In this document: positions 1-5,764 of the stretch, piece after piece
Numbering within the stretch: position 1 is the first letter of the stretch
How the letters are laid out: each line of letters starts with the position of its first letter
Source: Desulfobacteraceae bacterium
GTDB lineage: Bacteria > Desulfobacterota > Desulfobacteria > Desulfobacterales > JAABRJ01
Assembly: GCA_011390985.1 (NCBI GenBank)
Contig: JAABRJ010000294.1
Span: 1 to 6,329, forward strand
Length of the DNA stretch: 6,329 nt
Reading direction: 5' to 3'
The notes under the pieces: generated by a model
Database searches by the model: none
The model's input: only the letters and a program-made list of their open reading frames with translations
What the model was told of the DNA's origin: nothing
Translations under genes and position numbers: made by a program

Positions 1-455
1 CTGTTCTGGGTTAGGCCGTGGATCTTTGGGCCGTAGGCCACGTTTTCATAGATGGACTTGGGGAAAGGGTTCGGCTTTTGGAACACCATGCCGACCTGGG
101 CGCGCAGCGGAACCACGTCAATCTTGTCTCCATAGATGTTTTCATTGTCAAGGATGATCTCACCCATCACCCGACAGATATCGATGGTGTCATTCATACG
201 ATTGAGGCAGCGTAGAAGGGTGGATTTGCCGCACCCTGACGGGCCGATCATCGAGACGACTTCGTTCCGGCCGATGTCCAGGGAAACGTTGAAAATCGCC
301 TGACTGTCGCCGTAAAAGACATCGACATTCCGGCACGTCATGCGGGGATTGATCACGGTCAGATCGCCGACGGTTTTCATCCCCTTGAGCATTTCAAGGT
401 CCTTTTTGATGTCATGCTTTTCATTCTGGCGGACCTGATTTTTTTTATCTTTCAT
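1..455 (-). CDS. pstB: Phosphate ABC transporter ATP-binding protein PstB (3' end beyond window)
   Basis: This is the ATPase of the Pst phosphate importer, which hydrolyses ATP at the cytoplasmic face of PstC/PstA. Only the first 151 residues are present; the C-terminal half (signature motif, Walker B) lies beyond the left edge. Visible are the A-loop region with VFYGD (46-50), the Walker A motif GPSGCGKST (71-79), the CLNRMND stretch typical of PstB (83-89), and the Q-loop VFQKPNPFPKSIYENVAYG (124-142) with Q126. The start is uncertain. The ATG at 455 gives a lysine-rich leader unlike usual PstB and has no clear ribosome binding site. The in-frame ATG at 392 (residue 22) has AAAAAGGA seven bases upstream and would give a more typical length. 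An in-frame TGA at 468-470 limits upstream extension. It follows pstS but is separated from it by 283 nt containing a terminator. The family call is secure. Confidence 0.96.
   Translation of the reverse strand, partial: MKDKKNQVRQNEKHDIKKDLEMLKGMKTVGDLTVINPRMTCRNVDVFYGDSQAIFNVSLDIGRNEVVSMIGPSGCGKSTLLRCLNRMNDTIDICRVMGEIILDNENIYGDKIDVVPLRAQVGMVFQKPNPFPKSIYENVAYGPKIHGLTQN
400..407 (-). promoter_or_regulatory. Possible ribosome binding site for the internal pstB start at 392
   Basis: On the minus strand the sequence reads AAAAAGGA, followed by seven bases and then an ATG (392-390) in the pstB frame. The upstream ATG at 455 lacks a comparable site. This favours the shorter PstB, but the conflict cannot be settled from sequence alone. 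Confidence 0.4.
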
Positions 456-646
456 GGCTTGCTGGTCTCACATGAATAGTCGCATTTTGGACGGTTTCAT
501 AAAAAGTGCGGGCTCGAGACTGATGTCCCGGGGAATGGGTCGCGCCTGTAGTCTGCGGCCCTGAAGCGGAATAAAACACGGCGCAAATATTAAAAATATC
601 GAACTCTTAAGGGAGCCGTCATGGCTGGGATGGCTTTGATGGCGCA
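456..646. other. Non-coding gap between pstS terminator and pstB
   Basis: I see no supported gene here. An 87-codon minus-strand frame (731-468) crosses this stretch, but it includes the whole terminator stem and looks like no protein family I know. The section around 581-600 is very A+T rich and holds a small palindrome (ATATT, 3-nt gap, AATAT, 587-599). If pstB has its own promoter after the terminator, this is the likeliest place, but no -35/-10 pair with good spacing stands out. Confidence 0.5.
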
Positions 647-728
647 ACGGGTCACCGGAAAGGTGCAGTCCAAAAAAGACCGGCAAGCGGGCCGGAGCCT
701 TTCGCCGGCCCGCTTGCCGGTGACCCGT
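647..728. repeat. 12-bp inverted repeat overlapping the terminator stem
   Basis: Positions 647-658 (ACGGGTCACCGG) and 717-728 (CCGGTGACCCGT) are perfect reverse complements. The right copy shares bases 717-721 with the terminator stem, so the outer pairing would compete with or sit around the base of the terminator hairpin. The left copy is transcribed only if RNA polymerase reads past the T-run. Whether it acts as an antiterminator, a 3' end stabiliser or has no role is unknown. Confidence 0.7.
672..721 (-). terminator. Strong intrinsic terminator after pstS
   Basis: A perfect 17-bp stem is formed by 679-695 and 705-721 with a 9-nt loop (696-704). It is mostly G+C. Read in the minus direction, the stem is followed almost directly by a run of six T (plus-strand A 672-677). 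It begins 17 bases past the pstS stop codon. Stem plus T-run in this orientation is the standard rho-independent form, so transcripts from pstC-pstA-pstS should largely end here, before pstB. Confidence 0.93.
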
Positions 729-738
729 CAACGAAGCC

Positions 739-1785
739 TTACTGAATGGGTGTCAGGTTTTTAACGTTCTCTGCGAATTTTTTCCGTTCTTTCTCCGGCA
801 TCGGGATCATGCCCTTGTCGGTCAGGTAACCGTCAGGTCCCCATGCTTTCTCGCTGGTGAACTCGGAGAGATATTCTCGCATGCCGGGGATCACGTCCGC
901 ATGGGCCTTCTTGACATAGAAAAACAGGGGGCGGGAAATCGGGTATTTGCCTTCGGCGATGCCTTCGAAGGTCGGCTGAACGCTATCCACGAAGGCCCCC
1001 TGAACCTTGTCGGTGTTCTGATCCAAGAAGCTGAAACCGAAGATCCCCACAGCATCCGGATTGGCGTCCAGCTTCTGGACGATTAGATTGTCGTTTTCAC
1101 CGGCTTCGACGTAGTGGCCATCTTCACGAATCGTGTGACATACCGCCGTGAAGCGCTTCTCGTCTTCCTTTTTCATGGCCTTGATCGAGTCGATCATCTG
1201 GCCGCCACCCTCCATGGCCAGTTCCACAAAGGCATCACGGGTTCCGGAGGTCGGGGGAGGGCCGAGCACCTCGATCTTTCGGTCGGGGAGATCCGGGTTG
1301 ACGTCTTTCCAGGTTTTGTAGGGATTTGGGACAAGGGTCTTGCCGCCTTTGGGGTCGGGGACCTCCTTGGCCAGCGCCAGAAAGATGTCCTTGAGGGTCA
1401 GCTGCATGACGTCGGTTTTTTTGGAGTTGGCCAGGACGATGCCGTCATAACCGATCTTGACCTCTACGATTTCGGCGACGCCGTTTGTCTTGCACGTCTC
1501 GATCTCGGAAGATTTGATGGCCCGGGATGAATTGGTGATGTCCGGGTGTTCCACGCCGACCCCGGCGCAGAACAGCTTGAATCCTCCGCCGGAGCCGGTC
1601 GATTCGATCTTCGGGGTTTTGTTGGCTGTGGATTTCCCGAACTGTTCGGCTACGACCGTCGCAAACGGATAGACCGTCGAGGAGCCGACAATGCTGATAT
1701 AATCCCTCGATGATTGTGCCTGGACGCTCCCGAGGGAGGCCAACAGGGCGACTGCTGCGGTTAATGGAATGAGCTTCTTGATCAT
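739..1785 (-). CDS. pstS: Periplasmic phosphate-binding protein PstS
   Basis: This is the substrate-binding subunit of the Pst importer, catching inorganic phosphate in the periplasm. The protein is 348 residues. Residues 1-23 form a Sec signal peptide: K3-K4, then a hydrophobic core, with a likely cleavage after VQA (21-23). Phosphate-site motifs of the PstS family are present: GSSTVYP (34-40), STGSGGG (62-68), TNSSRAI (84-90) and TSGTRD (179-184). There is no lipobox, so it should be soluble. The start at 1785 is chosen because AGAAGGAG lies seven bases upstream and the signal peptide begins there. A longer in-frame start at 1833 would overlap pstA and add 16 residues ahead of the signal peptide. 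The gene lies 41 nt after pstA and is followed by a strong terminator. Being third rather than first in the operon is unusual. The family call is firm. Confidence 0.96.
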   Translation of the reverse strand: MIKKLIPLTAAVALLASLGSVQAQSSRDYISIVGSSTVYPFATVVAEQFGKSTANKTPKIESTGSGGGFKLFCAGVGVEHPDITNSSRAIKSSEIETCKTNGVAEIVEVKIGYDGIVLANSKKTDVMQLTLKDIFLALAKEVPDPKGGKTLVPNPYKTWKDVNPDLPDRKIEVLGPPPTSGTRDAFVELAMEGGGQMIDSIKAMKKEDEKRFTAVCHTIREDGHYVEAGENDNLIVQKLDANPDAVGIFGFSFLDQNTDKVQGAFVDSVQPTFEGIAEGKYPISRPLFFYVKKAHADVIPGMREYLSEFTSEKAWGPDGYLTDKGMIPMPEKERKKFAENVKNLTPIQ

Positions 1786-1792
1786 GGGTCTA

Positions 1793-1800
1793 CTCCTTCT
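1793..1800 (-). promoter_or_regulatory. Ribosome binding site of pstS
   Basis: The minus strand reads AGAAGGAG, seven bases before the ATG at 1785. It decides the start against the longer open frame. It is stronger than the sites before pstC and pstA, which fits the need for many binding-protein copies per transporter. Confidence 0.85.
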
Positions 1801-1826
1801 TGTTTTGGGGTTGGATGAATGACAAG

Positions 1827-3125
1827 TTACCACCGATGTTCAAACTTTTTTCGCAGGTAAACAGCAACCGCGTTCATGGCGATCAGAAACGCCAGCAGGA
1901 CCATAATGGCGGCCGATGTCCTCTCCACGAAGGCCCGCTCCGGACTGTCCGCCCAAAGATAGATCTGTACCGGCAGGACAGTTGACGGATCGGTGAAGCT
2001 TCCCGGGATGTCCACGATGAACGCCACCATCCCGATCATCAGGAGGGGCGCCGTTTCGCCCAGCGCCTGGGCCATGCCGATGATCGTGCCGGTGAGCATC
2101 CCCGGCATTGCCAGGGGCAGCACGTGATGGGTGACCATTTGCATTTTTGACGCTCCGATACCAAGAGCCGCCTCGCGGATCGAGGGGGGCACGGACTTCA
2201 GTGCCGCGCGGCCGGCGATGATAATCGTCGGCAGGGTCATCAAGGTCAGCACCAGGCCGCCGACGGTCGGCGCAGACCGCGGCATCCCGAAGAAGTTTAG
2301 AAAAACCGCCAGGCCGAGCAGGCCGAAGACAATCGACGGCACCGCCGCCAGGTTGTTGATATTGACTTCGATGATATCGGTCCAGCGGTTCTTGGGCGCA
2401 AACTCTTCCAGGTAGACGGCAGTCGCTACCCCGATGGGAAAGGAGAGCAGCAGTGTGATAAAAAGGGTATAAAGTGAACCGACGGTTGCGCCCCAGATGC
2501 CGGCGAGCTCCGGCTCCCTGGAATCGCCGGCCGTAAAAAAGGTTTTATTGAACTTTTTCTGAATTTTGTTCTGCTCCTCCAATCGTTTGAGCCAGGCGAG
2601 CTGTTTGTCCGACAAGCGACGCTCGCCTTCCGGGGCATACCGATCGATATGGCCCTTCATCAGCATGTCGACATCGTCGTTGGCCGGCACCCACAAGGGG
2701 AGCGTTTGTCCGATGAGTTCCGGGTTGTCGCGCAACTGCTTCTGGAGGATGAATGCGGCCCCGGGGCTTACGATTTGGCTCAGCTCGCGCCGGTCCCCCC
2801 GGCCGGAGACCTCCGGAAATTCCCGCTCCAGGGCTTTTCGGATAAACCCGTTGTAATCGGCGGCGGCCAGATTTTCTGCGTCGATCAATTCCGGGTCGAA
2901 GAGGATGTTCAACTGAATGAAGGTCTGCCGGAAGGCCGTGTGGCCTTTCCAGAAGATATCCGCAAAAAGCATCGACAGGAATGCCAGGCTTGCGATGATG
3001 GCCGCCAGCCCCAGCCGGCGGAATCTGCGTTCGGCGCGGTATCTTTTGGCCAGACCGGCGTTGACGATGTCCAGCGTTCGAAGGGGCTTTTCGGGTTTCG
3101 ATGCTTCAGAGACTGCGTTACTCAT
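1827..3125 (-). CDS. pstA: Phosphate ABC transporter permease PstA (long form)
   Basis: This is one of the two membrane subunits forming the phosphate channel in the inner membrane. At 432 residues it is much longer than the roughly 300-residue E. coli PstA. The layout I see is a basic cytoplasmic N-terminus (1-37), TM1 (about 38-56), a polar, probably periplasmic insert (about 60-205), then the transporter core with membrane segments near 211-237, 258-280, 286-305, 340-370 and 404-424. The EAA loop that docks on PstB is at about 318-346 (REAALGIGAS...LPLAMPG). The extra N-terminal part matches the arrangement I recall as Pfam DUF3333, attached to PstA in many proteobacteria. The start at 3125 overlaps the pstC stop by 8 nt (ATGAGTAA), which points to translational coupling; a GGGAAC lies shortly upstream. 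An in-frame ATG at 3152 is less likely because it lies deeper inside pstC. Confidence 0.94.
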   Translation of the reverse strand: MSNAVSEASKPEKPLRTLDIVNAGLAKRYRAERRFRRLGLAAIIASLAFLSMLFADIFWKGHTAFRQTFIQLNILFDPELIDAENLAAADYNGFIRKALEREFPEVSGRGDRRELSQIVSPGAAFILQKQLRDNPELIGQTLPLWVPANDDVDMLMKGHIDRYAPEGERRLSDKQLAWLKRLEEQNKIQKKFNKTFFTAGDSREPELAGIWGATVGSLYTLFITLLLSFPIGVATAVYLEEFAPKNRWTDIIEVNINNLAAVPSIVFGLLGLAVFLNFFGMPRSAPTVGGLVLTLMTLPTIIIAGRAALKSVPPSIREAALGIGASKMQMVTHHVLPLAMPGMLTGTIIGMAQALGETAPLLMIGMVAFIVDIPGSFTDPSTVLPVQIYLWADSPERAFVERTSAAIMVLLAFLIAMNAVAVYLRKKFEHRW

Positions 3126-4503
3126 ATTGTTCCCTGTATTTTCGCACCACATGAAGGGCGATAACGTTCAGGCAGAGGGTGATGACAAACAGAACGAGTC
3201 CCAGCGCAAAGGCGGCCAGGGTTTTGGGGCTGTCGAATTCCTGGTCCCCGACGAGCAGGGTGACGATCTGCACGGTCACGGTGGTGACGGTTTCCAGGGG
3301 ATTGGCGGTCAGATTGGCCGAAAGACCGGCCGCCATGACAACGATCATGGTTTCACCGATGGCCCGGGAAGCGGCCAGCAGAATGCCGCCCACAATTCCC
3401 GGCAGGGCTGCGGGGATGACCACATGCCGGATCGTTTCCGATCGGGTGGCGCCCAAGCCGTAGGCACCGTCCCTGAGGGCCTGGGGCACGGCGTTGATGA
3501 CATCGTCGGAGAGCGACGATACAAAAGGAATAATCATAATTCCCATCACCAGGCCGGCGGCCAGGGCACTCTCCGAGGAGATGTCCATTCCCAGCATGCC
3601 GCCGCTGTTCCGGATGAAAGGGGCTACGGTCAGGGCCGCGAAGAACCCGTATACGACCGTGGGGATGCCGGCCAGAATCTCCATGAGCGGCTTTGCCGCG
3701 TCCCGGAATTTCTTGCCGGCATATTCCGACAGATAAATAGCCGACATCAATCCAATTGGCACCGCCACTGTCAAGGCGATCACCGAGATCATCGCCGTGC
3801 CGAGAAATACCGGAATCGCTCCGAATGCCCCCGAAGACCCTACCTGATCGGCCCGGATGGCCATCTGGGGGCTCCATTCCAAACCAAACAGAAAATCCGT
3901 CAGCGGAATGATTTTGAAAAAGCGGATCGACTCATACAGAACCGACAGCACGATGCCGACGGTGGTGAATACAGCGATGGTGGAGCAGAGGATCAGGATG
4001 ATCTTGACAACCGTTTCCACATGGTTTCTGGCGCGCATGCCGGGATTGATTTTTTGGCGGACAAACAAGGCCGCCAGGACGGCCAGCGCCAAAGCGATGA
4101 CGGTCAGTGCGGCCATGCTGATCGCCTGGACATTCCGGTAACGGTCCGCGGCCATCTGCATTACGGGGTCAATCTCGCCCGAGACGATATTGCCGCTGAC
4201 CAGGTTTCTGATGTCGTTGATCACGAGGCCAAGCCGTTCCGGCGGCAGCATCCTGATCTGGTCCGGAAGATCACGGATCACCAGGTTGGTGACGATGGCG
4301 GTTTCGAACATCTGCCAAAGGCAGAAGACCAGCAGTGCGGGAATGGCGCACCACAGTGCGGTCAGCGCCCCGTAGTAGGTCGGGAGGGAGTGGAGGCCGC
4401 GCGCCCCTTTCCCCCCGGCCACGGCAAACGCCCGCTTGCGGCCGACAAAGTAGAACACGGATGAGAGGATCAACACTATAATCAACAGGGTAATCGGTGT
4501 CAT
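3118..4503 (-). CDS. pstC: Phosphate ABC transporter permease PstC (long form)
   Basis: This is the partner permease of PstA in the inner-membrane phosphate channel. It has 461 residues, against roughly 320 in E. coli. An N-terminal extension of about 160 residues carries hydrophobic segments near 2-20, 46-66 and 126-148, with a polar stretch at about 67-125 between the latter two. It resembles the extension I recall as Pfam DUF3708. The core has membrane segments near 164-190, 228-257, 275-295, 311-332, 366-392 and 428-452. The EAA loop contacting PstB is at about 344-373 (RDGAYGLGAT...IPAALPG). The start at 4503 has TTGGAG four bases upstream, and no longer start is evident. It is the first gene of the cluster, and the pst promoter should lie in the gap to its right. 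A 515-codon open frame on the opposite strand is a shadow. Confidence 0.95.
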   Translation of the reverse strand: MTPITLLIIVLILSSVFYFVGRKRAFAVAGGKGARGLHSLPTYYGALTALWCAIPALLVFCLWQMFETAIVTNLVIRDLPDQIRMLPPERLGLVINDIRNLVSGNIVSGEIDPVMQMAADRYRNVQAISMAALTVIALALAVLAALFVRQKINPGMRARNHVETVVKIILILCSTIAVFTTVGIVLSVLYESIRFFKIIPLTDFLFGLEWSPQMAIRADQVGSSGAFGAIPVFLGTAMISVIALTVAVPIGLMSAIYLSEYAGKKFRDAAKPLMEILAGIPTVVYGFFAALTVAPFIRNSGGMLGMDISSESALAAGLVMGIMIIPFVSSLSDDVINAVPQALRDGAYGLGATRSETIRHVVIPAALPGIVGGILLAASRAIGETMIVVMAAGLSANLTANPLETVTTVTVQIVTLLVGDQEFDSPKTLAAFALGLVLFVITLCLNVIALHVVRKYREQYE

Positions 4504-4681
4504 GACGCTCCAACTGGCGGTCAGCTGAGAAAGGCCTCGAGGACCTCAAGCGGCAAAAGGTGGTCGCTATAATAATAAGGTGCGAATGGGTGCAGTCCCT
4601 GCGATCGACACCCCTCAAATCGAAAATGATCGTCCCATAGCGGGGATGACGTCGCTAAATTAACCCTCACGTGTTAGGACA

Positions 4682-4711
4682 ATATTAATAAACGGTTTGA
4701 TTTTGATTCAA
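4682..4711 (-). promoter_or_regulatory. Candidate sigma-70 type promoter for pstC-pstA-pstS
   Basis: On the minus strand TTGAAT (4706-4711) and TAATAT (4682-4687) are 18 bases apart, each matching the consensus at four of six positions. It would give a leader of about 170 nt before pstC. I could not find a clear Pho box (paired CTGTCAT-like repeats at 11-bp steps) next to it, so PhoB control is expected from the genes but not shown by the sequence. Confidence 0.3.
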
Positions 4712-4955
4712 CCCGTCTTGCCCCCCCCCTTTGGTCGGAATTGGCATCGGCGACGTCCAATGCGCACAAGTCATCAGGACGTGCGACAAAAAGGCGTTGG
4801 AAAACCTGGTGCGCCAGATTACCCGAGCTTTTTTCACCTCGAAACACTTCTTTGTCGGGGGATAGTGCGGGATCCCTGGCGCGCTGCAAACGCGCGGAGG
4901 GTATCGCGGCTGACACCGAGCAACCGCACCTGATTCGGAGGTATTTCTGAATTCT

Positions 4956-5030
4956 ATCCGGTCTATTGCGCGTGGGGGAGCGATGTGGTAATATTTTTGG
5001 TTGTGGTGGGGCGGTGATGAAGGACCGGAT
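4956..5030. repeat. Short spaced inverted repeat
   Basis: ATCCGGTC (4956-4963) and GACCGGAT (5023-5030) are perfect reverse complements 59 bases apart. At 8 bp in a gap of this size it may well be chance. No target-site duplication or transposase is associated. Confidence 0.3.
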
Positions 5031-5227
5031 TTAAGCCCGTTGAAGTTGAGAAGGCAATGGCGGGCGTGACAGCGATTTGGTATTTGCCGAGGAATCGCGT
5101 GTTATATTTTTACAACTGCATGTCGAAAAAATAAAATTACGAAAAAATGATGAAAGGGGAACCAAAAAGAGAATGCTTTGAAGCAGTTTTAGGCTGAAAT
5201 ATTTGTTGATTCAGGCAACCGGAGACT

Positions 5228-5257
5228 TTGACAATCGGCCTCCGATATACAGATAAG
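5228..5257 (+). promoter_or_regulatory. Candidate sigma-70 type promoter for the lipoprotein gene
   Basis: A perfect -35 hexamer TTGACA (5228-5233) is followed after 18 bases by GATAAG (5252-5257), which matches TATAAT at four central positions. Transcription would start near 5264, leaving a leader of about 84 nt before the lipoprotein start at 5348. Confidence 0.45.
5234..5246. promoter_or_regulatory. Palindrome in the promoter spacer, possible operator
   Basis: ATCGG (5234-5238) and CCGAT (5242-5246) form an inverted repeat with a 3-nt centre, directly after the -35 hexamer and before the -10. A repressor bound here would block RNA polymerase. The arms are short, so this is suggestive only. 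Confidence 0.25.
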
Positions 5258-5335
5258 AAATTCTTTTGGATCGAAAATGGTCATGAAAGTTCGGTAATTG
5301 TATCGAAACCATGATGGATAAACTAAACTAAAAAA

Positions 5336-5343
5336 AAGGAGGT
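5336..5343 (+). promoter_or_regulatory. Ideal ribosome binding site of the lipoprotein gene
   Basis: AAGGAGGT matches the full anti-Shine-Dalgarno complement, with its GGAGG core five bases before the ATG at 5348. It fixes the start and supports this small frame as a real, well-translated gene. Confidence 0.85.
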
Positions 5344-5347
5344 AGCT

Positions 5348-5671
5348 ATGAGGACAAGTCGGATGCTTGCAATTGGAGTTCTGGTCTTTTTCTTGATGGG
5401 GGGAATACTGATTTCATGCGGCGGGTCATCGACACCGCAATACACCGCAGGGCAGGAACTTACGCTGACGGGCAAGATGAAAATTATTGATAATGACGGT
5501 GAAGCCTATGTGATCGCTATTGATAACGGTGAGATATTTGAGGTTATAGGGATCGAAGATAAATTTAAGATAGAAGGGGTTCCCATCAAGGCTGTTGTCA
5601 AGGTTCTTCAATCCAGGGCGATTGCAGTCAACGGCCCTTCTGTTGAGGTCAAAGAATACCTGGAACCATAA
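5348..5671 (+). CDS. Small lipoprotein of unknown function
   Basis: The product is 107 residues. Residues 1-23 form a lipoprotein signal peptide: basic R2 and R5, a hydrophobic core at 7-22, and the lipobox LISC with the lipidated cysteine at C24. The residue after it is glycine, not aspartate, so by the E. coli rule the protein should go to the outer membrane. A short Gly/Ser linker (25-28) leads to a domain of about 70 residues with alternating hydrophobic residues and turns such as DNDGE and DNGE. This suggests a small all-beta fold, perhaps OB-like, but I do not recognise the family. The start is fixed by an ideal ribosome binding site. It appears to be transcribed alone, diverging from pst, with a GC-rich hairpin after it. 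Its link to phosphate uptake, if any, is unknown. Confidence 0.85.
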   Translation: MRTSRMLAIGVLVFFLMGGILISCGGSSTPQYTAGQELTLTGKMKIIDNDGEAYVIAIDNGEIFEVIGIEDKFKIEGVPIKAVVKVLQSRAIAVNGPSVEVKEYLEP

Positions 5672-5676
5672 GCATC

Positions 5677-5725
5677 GGCACCGTGTGCCAGCCCTCATTT
5701 TTGGCGCCGCCTTTCGGGGCGGCGC
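5677..5725 (+). terminator. Hairpins after the lipoprotein gene, possible terminator
   Basis: Two stems follow the stop codon. The first is GGCAC/GTGCC (5677-5681 with 5685-5689), followed eight bases later by a T-run (5698-5702). The second is a perfect 8-bp G+C stem (5704-5711 with 5718-5725, 6-nt loop TTTCGG). The second has no T-run after it in the plus direction, so neither is a textbook terminator. The location makes a role in ending the transcript plausible. Confidence 0.45.
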
Positions 5726-5764
5726 TCTCAAATCCTCCCCCCTTTTCCCCGTAAATTTTTTACC

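Larger units (their letters stand above)
4504..5347. other. 844-nt gap between divergent genes, no supported gene
   Basis: The gap lies between pstC (leftward) and the lipoprotein gene (rightward). Short frames at 4674-4950 on both strands have no ribosome binding site or family resemblance. Two 8-bp palindromes lie just upstream of pstC, TCAGCTGA (4521-4528) and CCTCGAGG (4535-4542). A run of nine C occupies 4721-4729. From about 4950 rightward the sequence becomes A+T rich, with purine-rich runs near 5127-5175. Candidate promoters at either side are listed separately. Otherwise I see nothing I can name. Confidence 0.6.

Noticed and set aside
468..731. An 87-codon minus-strand frame between pstS and pstB
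   Set aside because: It contains the whole terminator stem and T-run, has no family resemblance, and begins just eight bases past the pstS stop with no good ribosome binding site.
2917..4464. A 515-codon plus-strand open frame opposite pstC and the start of pstA
   Set aside because: Its protein is rich in Gly, Asp, His, Gln and Arg without any fold pattern, and it mirrors the codon use of the clear pstC gene on the other strand. The open frame follows from the GC-rich codons of pstC.
4621..4660. A Pho box upstream of pstC
   Set aside because: Two GTCAT/ATCAT-like words are present in the minus strand but are about 20 bases apart, not at the 11-base step expected, and the wider match to CTGTCAT is poor.
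4674..4950. Overlapping short frames on both strands in the divergent gap
   Set aside because: They have no ribosome binding site or recognisable motif, and their composition fits random open frames. I could not identify any as a gene remnant.
5160..5264. A riboswitch in the region before the lipoprotein gene
   Set aside because: There are only short hairpins (for example GGAG/CTCC around 5221-5243), most of this lies upstream of the likely transcription start, and no conserved motif such as those of cyclic-di-GMP classes is visible.
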